Source: CAZFBR01 sp035353495 [NCBI: uncultured bacterium] (GTDB lineage Bacteria; DAOPZR01). From it: 12,609 bases of DNA. Every line of letters starts with the position of its first letter. Position 1 is the first letter of the stretch. This document shows positions 11,449 to 12,609 of the stretch, one piece after another. The position numbers were made by a program, and so were the translations under genes. The DNA is taken from NCBI GenBank assembly GCA_964517215.1, contig CAZFBR010000096.1, positions 1 to 12,609 of the forward strand. Reading direction: 5' to 3'. Under the pieces are notes generated by a model. It made no database searches and was not told the origin of the DNA. It saw nothing but the letters and a program-made list of their open reading frames with translations.

Positions 11449-12609
11449 TCACTCCACCCGGCGAACCAGGTCCGTGACGTCAAACGGGGCTTCGTTTGTG
11501 TTGTACGGAGTATAGTAGGTGCGGTCGGGGAGCAACGGCAGGGTGCAGCCGAACAGCTGCGGCGCCAGCAGGCGGAACGTGTTTACCGGGCTGCTGGTAT
11601 CGGTGAACCCGGCAAAGGGCACCGTGGACCAGCAGGCATTGAGTATGCTGCTGCGTTCGCGGATCTGCGCCATCGAGGGACGCGACCAGTCCTGCCGTTC
11701 AAAAAGCGTTCCCGGGCCGTGGTCCCCCTGCACAATAATAACGGTGGGGCGCGCGGCATTCAGCTGAATATGCGCGGCGAGTTTGAGAAACAGACTTGAC
11801 ACATACTGCAGTTGCCCGATATACCGGTGCTGGGGCTTCCAGTCGAACGACGGCCCGGACGACTCATTGCCCGCCGCGTCAAACAAATACGGCGGATGCG
11901 GACTGATGATATGCGCCATGATGAACCGTGGGGCGGCATCACGCTGCGCTGCGACCGCCGTCAGCGTGCGGAACGACTGCGGCATCGTCCGGCGCATCTG
12001 CCCGGCATAGAAGTTCATAGCCGCGCGGCGCAGGGCCGTGGTCATCAGCAAGTTTTGCATAAAGACGCTGAGCACACCGGACTCATAACTGACGTCAGCA
12101 TGCCGGTTCGTTACGCACGGTCCCAAAATGGCGTTCAGGTGAATGAACCGGTAACCCTGTTGTTTAAGCATCCGCACCAGCCGGTTGTTTTCAACGAGGA
12201 GTTCGAGCGTGCGAAAACCAGGTTGCGGCCCCGGCATGAAATAGCTCAGGTTCAGGGTGGCAGCAAGCGAAACGGTCGTAGTGGTGTAGTTGCAGGTGCT
12301 GTGGCGGGCGACGCGGAACCCCTGCCGCTGTAATCCGTCGAGGAAAGGCCTATTGTCGAACCCGAACACCGTGCGCAGCGCATCCTCGCCGGCATAGCCG
12401 TCGAGCACGATGAAATAGATATCCGGCCGCAACGCCTCACCCAGGCGCGGGCGTTCCCCGATGTCGTCAGGCATCTGCCACATGGTCGTGCCGGTGGCTT
12501 CGTGCTGCCAGTTCCTGACGCCGATCGTGACCACCACCACGAGCAGCAGGATCAGGCTCACTGCATTGGCCACCCTGGTCGCGGCAATAAATTCGCGGCG
12601 GCGGCGGCG
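11449..12609 (-). CDS. Sulfatase/alkaline-phosphatase-superfamily membrane enzyme (5' end beyond the right edge)
   Basis: The frame stays open to the edge, so the true start lies outside. The GTG at 12573 is preceded in frame by a basic stretch (RRRRREFIAATRV), which looks like a cytoplasmic loop before a membrane helix. Counting from that GTG, a membrane helix lies at about 5-18. The catalytic domain follows, with IVLDGY (metal Asp58), NYTTTTVSLA (95-104, nucleophile Thr among 97-100), HIISPHPPY (221-229), VQGDHGPG (Asp284, His285) and a late VNTFRLLAPQLF and LLPDRTYY block (330-354). The fold covers sulfatases, LTA synthase and phosphoethanolamine transferases, and the Thr nucleophile favours phospho-group transfer over sulfate hydrolysis. 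It is convergent with the methyltransferase, with 51 bp between them and no obvious terminator. Confidence 0.85.
   Translation of the reverse strand, partial: RRRRREFIAATRVANAVSLILLLVVVVTIGVRNWQHEATGTTMWQMPDDIGERPRLGEALRPDIYFIVLDGYAGEDALRTVFGFDNRPFLDGLQRQGFRVARHSTCNYTTTTVSLAATLNLSYFMPGPQPGFRTLELLVENNRLVRMLKQQGYRFIHLNAILGPCVTNRHADVSYESGVLSVFMQNLLMTTALRRAAMNFYAGQMRRTMPQSFRTLTAVAAQRDAAPRFIMAHIISPHPPYLFDAAGNESSGPSFDWKPQHRYIGQLQYVSSLFLKLAAHIQLNAARPTVIIVQGDHGPGTLFERQDWSRPSMAQIRERSSILNACWSTVPFAGFTDTSSPVNTFRLLAPQLFGCTLPLLPDRTYYTPYNTNEAPFDVTDLVRRVE

Noticed and set aside
12598-12609. GCG triplet run at the right edge
   Set aside because: It reads in frame as arginines of the sulfatase-fold protein, a basic membrane-proximal loop, and is too short to call a microsatellite.
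1-12609. CRISPR array, tRNA, rRNA, integrase or transposase
   Set aside because: No regularly spaced repeats, no cloverleaf or rRNA signature, and no recombinase-like protein were seen on either strand.

Overview
This is a GC-rich bacterial chromosomal window with dense, mostly minus-strand genes. Nothing in it points to phage, plasmid or insertion-sequence content. The host cannot be fixed from sequence alone. The RNase Y–YmdB–SpoVS order is classic for Firmicutes. The high GC, a lipoprotein, a NoeA-like methyltransferase beside a sulfatase-fold enzyme and a stand-alone primase-like protein fit a PVC-type lineage (Verrucomicrobiota/Kiritimatiellota) better; that is a guess. The readable promoters are close to sigma70/sigmaA consensus with 17-bp spacers.

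Layout. Positions 1-3233 (minus strand) hold one operon from a near-perfect promoter: rny (RNase Y), ymdB (phosphodiesterase), spoVS and the 5' part of folD, which runs off the left edge. Positions 3251-4608 (minus) hold a translationally coupled pair, an HD-domain nucleotide phosphohydrolase followed by a lipoprotein with an Ig-like domain. At 4679-4735 (plus) lies an 18-residue hydrophobic micropeptide gene with a consensus ribosome-binding site. Positions 4755-6083 (minus) encode a stand-alone archaeo-eukaryotic-primase-like protein with its own promoter. Positions 6171-8795 (minus) are an operon of a cysteine-rich DUF3795 protein, three GNAT acetyltransferase domains fused in one chain, and a SAM methyltransferase. 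It is transcribed divergently from a fourth, single-domain GNAT (9046-9510, plus) across a compact bidirectional promoter.

Positions 9511-9836 form a structured, less GC-rich intergenic region. It holds two overlapping divergent promoters. One drives a small secreted or membrane protein and a NoeA-like methyltransferase (9837-11397, plus), and that mRNA would start with a long stem-loop. The other points left into a possible RNA of about 119 nt, with a duplicated 15-nt motif and a terminator-like hairpin. This unannotated RNA and its promoter switch are the most novel non-coding signals here. Positions 11449-12609 (minus) carry a sulfatase/phosphotransferase-fold membrane enzyme that runs off the right edge, convergent with the methyltransferase. 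The small 'YIDLGTGSY' protein, methyltransferase and sulfatase-fold enzyme probably act together on a cell-surface polymer (inference).

All family assignments come from motif recognition by eye; no database search was possible.
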